Origin: Yoonia sp. BS5-3
GTDB lineage: Bacteria; Pseudomonadota; Alphaproteobacteria; Rhodobacterales; Rhodobacteraceae
Assembly: GCF_038069655.2 (NCBI RefSeq)
Contig: NZ_CP150951.2
Coordinates: 3,560,001-3,624,000, forward strand
Length of the DNA stretch: 64,000 nt
Direction: 5' to 3'
Below the pieces are notes generated by a model, which worked only from the letters and a program-made list of their open reading frames with translations, did not search any database and was not told where the DNA came from. The position numbers and the translations under genes were made by a program. Positions 63,444-64,000 of this stretch are shown in pieces; position 1 is the first letter of the stretch, and the number at the start of each line of letters is the position of its first letter.

Positions 63444-64000
63444 AACCTATTGCCCTCGCACTCGCACTGATATGCCCGACGGTTCTAACCGCCCAAAGCG
63501 CAAACCCGGTCGTGACGGATATCGTAGAGGGACATATCCTGCCTGGATTTGAAAGCTTGGCAGCAAATGCCCAAACTCTTGCAGATACCGCAGCCGCAGA
63601 TTGCGCGCCCACATCACCGGATTTGCGCGGTGCCTATGGGGCGGCCTTTGACGCCTGGGTATCGGTCAGCCATCTGCGCTTTGGTCCGACCGAAGTGGAC
63701 GACCGCGCCTTTGCGCTGGCTTTTTGGCCCGATAGCCGGGGAACGACCCCGCGCAGTTTGGGCAGCCTGATTGCCCAGCAAGACCCGATCGCCAACGACC
63801 CGGCCGCCTATGCCGAGGTGTCCATCGCCGCGCGCGGGTTTTACGCGCTGGAATTTCTGCTGTTTGATGAGGCGTTGATGAATGCAGGCGATGCCGCTTA
63901 TCGCTGCACGCTGATCCAGACCGTCACCGCCGACATTGCGCTGACAACGCAAGATATCGTCGATGCCTGGCAGACCGATTATGCAGAAACGTTGCTGAAC
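63440..64000 (+). CDS. Second imelysin-family protein, partial (C-terminus beyond window)
   Basis: 187 codons are present before the window ends. It starts within the di-heme gene stop (ATGA overlap) and has a signal peptide (MKPIALALALICPTVLTAQS). The family resemblance is clear in AYGAAFDAWVSVSHLRFGPTE and FALAFWPDSRG. The motif equivalent to GxHxxE reads GFYALE (133-138): the histidine of the first imelysin is replaced by tyrosine at 135. This half may therefore bind metal differently or act as a structural partner. Confidence 0.88.
   Translation, partial: MKPIALALALICPTVLTAQSANPVVTDIVEGHILPGFESLAANAQTLADTAAADCAPTSPDLRGAYGAAFDAWVSVSHLRFGPTEVDDRAFALAFWPDSRGTTPRSLGSLIAQQDPIANDPAAYAEVSIAARGFYALEFLLFDEALMNAGDAAYRCTLIQTVTADIALTTQDIVDAWQTDYAETLLN

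Noticed and set aside
1-64000. tRNA, rRNA, CRISPR, complete insertion sequences, prophage genes
   Set aside because: No T-loop consensus with a matching acceptor stem, no regularly spaced direct repeats, and no transposase, integrase or phage structural motifs were found by reading.

Overview
The window is a stretch of an alphaproteobacterial chromosome, most likely from the Rhodobacteraceae (Roseobacter group). This rests on several things: the long dcw (division and cell wall) cluster with DUF2484 next to murB, cobS and cobT separated by small secreted proteins, short families such as DUF1289, DUF2256, DUF427 and DUF4177, a perfect Irr-type iron box before dps, an iron-box (TGA-N9-TCA) before hemP, and a CtrA-type TTAA-N7-TTAA site. 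No rRNA, tRNA, CRISPR array or intact insertion sequence was seen. The species cannot be named from the sequence alone.

Layout. 1-6.6 kb: partial TrkH potassium transporter, a secreted alpha/beta hydrolase, a photolyase/cryptochrome-like protein whose domains look permuted, a two-subunit molybdenum hydroxylase, DUF1289 and Dps. 6.6-12.8 kb (minus strand): unknown gene, Hint-domain protein, lyxose isomerase, a class I glutamine-amidotransferase-like hydrolase, GlcG/HbpS-like protein and malate synthase G. 12.8-21 kb: DUF2256, PepN, an acyltransferase, a lytic transglycosylase, GatB, DUF4177, BolA, a J-domain protein and a membrane protein. 21-28 kb (plus strand): cobS, two secreted unknowns, cobT, an M24 aminopeptidase and DUF427. 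28-30.5 kb: a ClC channel and a 785-bp gene-free region with a possible small RNA.

30.5-59 kb is the dcw cluster on the minus strand, transcribed from high to low coordinates: mraZ, rsmH, ftsL, ftsI, murE, murF, mraY, then (after a 2.3-kb interruption with a lipoprotein and a TerB-like protein) murD, ftsW, murG, murC, a 427-residue unknown protein wedged in after murC, DUF2484, two small membrane proteins, murB, ddl, ftsQ, ftsA, ftsZ, lpxC, bamD and recN. Many neighbours overlap by 1-11 bases, so translation is probably coupled. A BaiN/HI0933-type flavoprotein sits on the opposite strand between murD and ftsW. Together these genes make lipid II from UDP-GlcNAc, build the divisome, and supply lipid A and outer-membrane assembly steps.

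59-64 kb (plus strand) is an iron-acquisition operon: a small upstream ORF, hemP, a cysteine-rich unknown, an imelysin, a di-heme oxidoreductase and a second imelysin cut by the window edge. The best leads for new biology are the permuted photolyase-like protein, the 427-residue protein inside the dcw operon, a perfect palindrome present twice at equivalent positions before unrelated genes, a dispersed GTACAG-type palindromic repeat, a candidate small RNA at 30.2-30.4 kb, and the iron-control sites.
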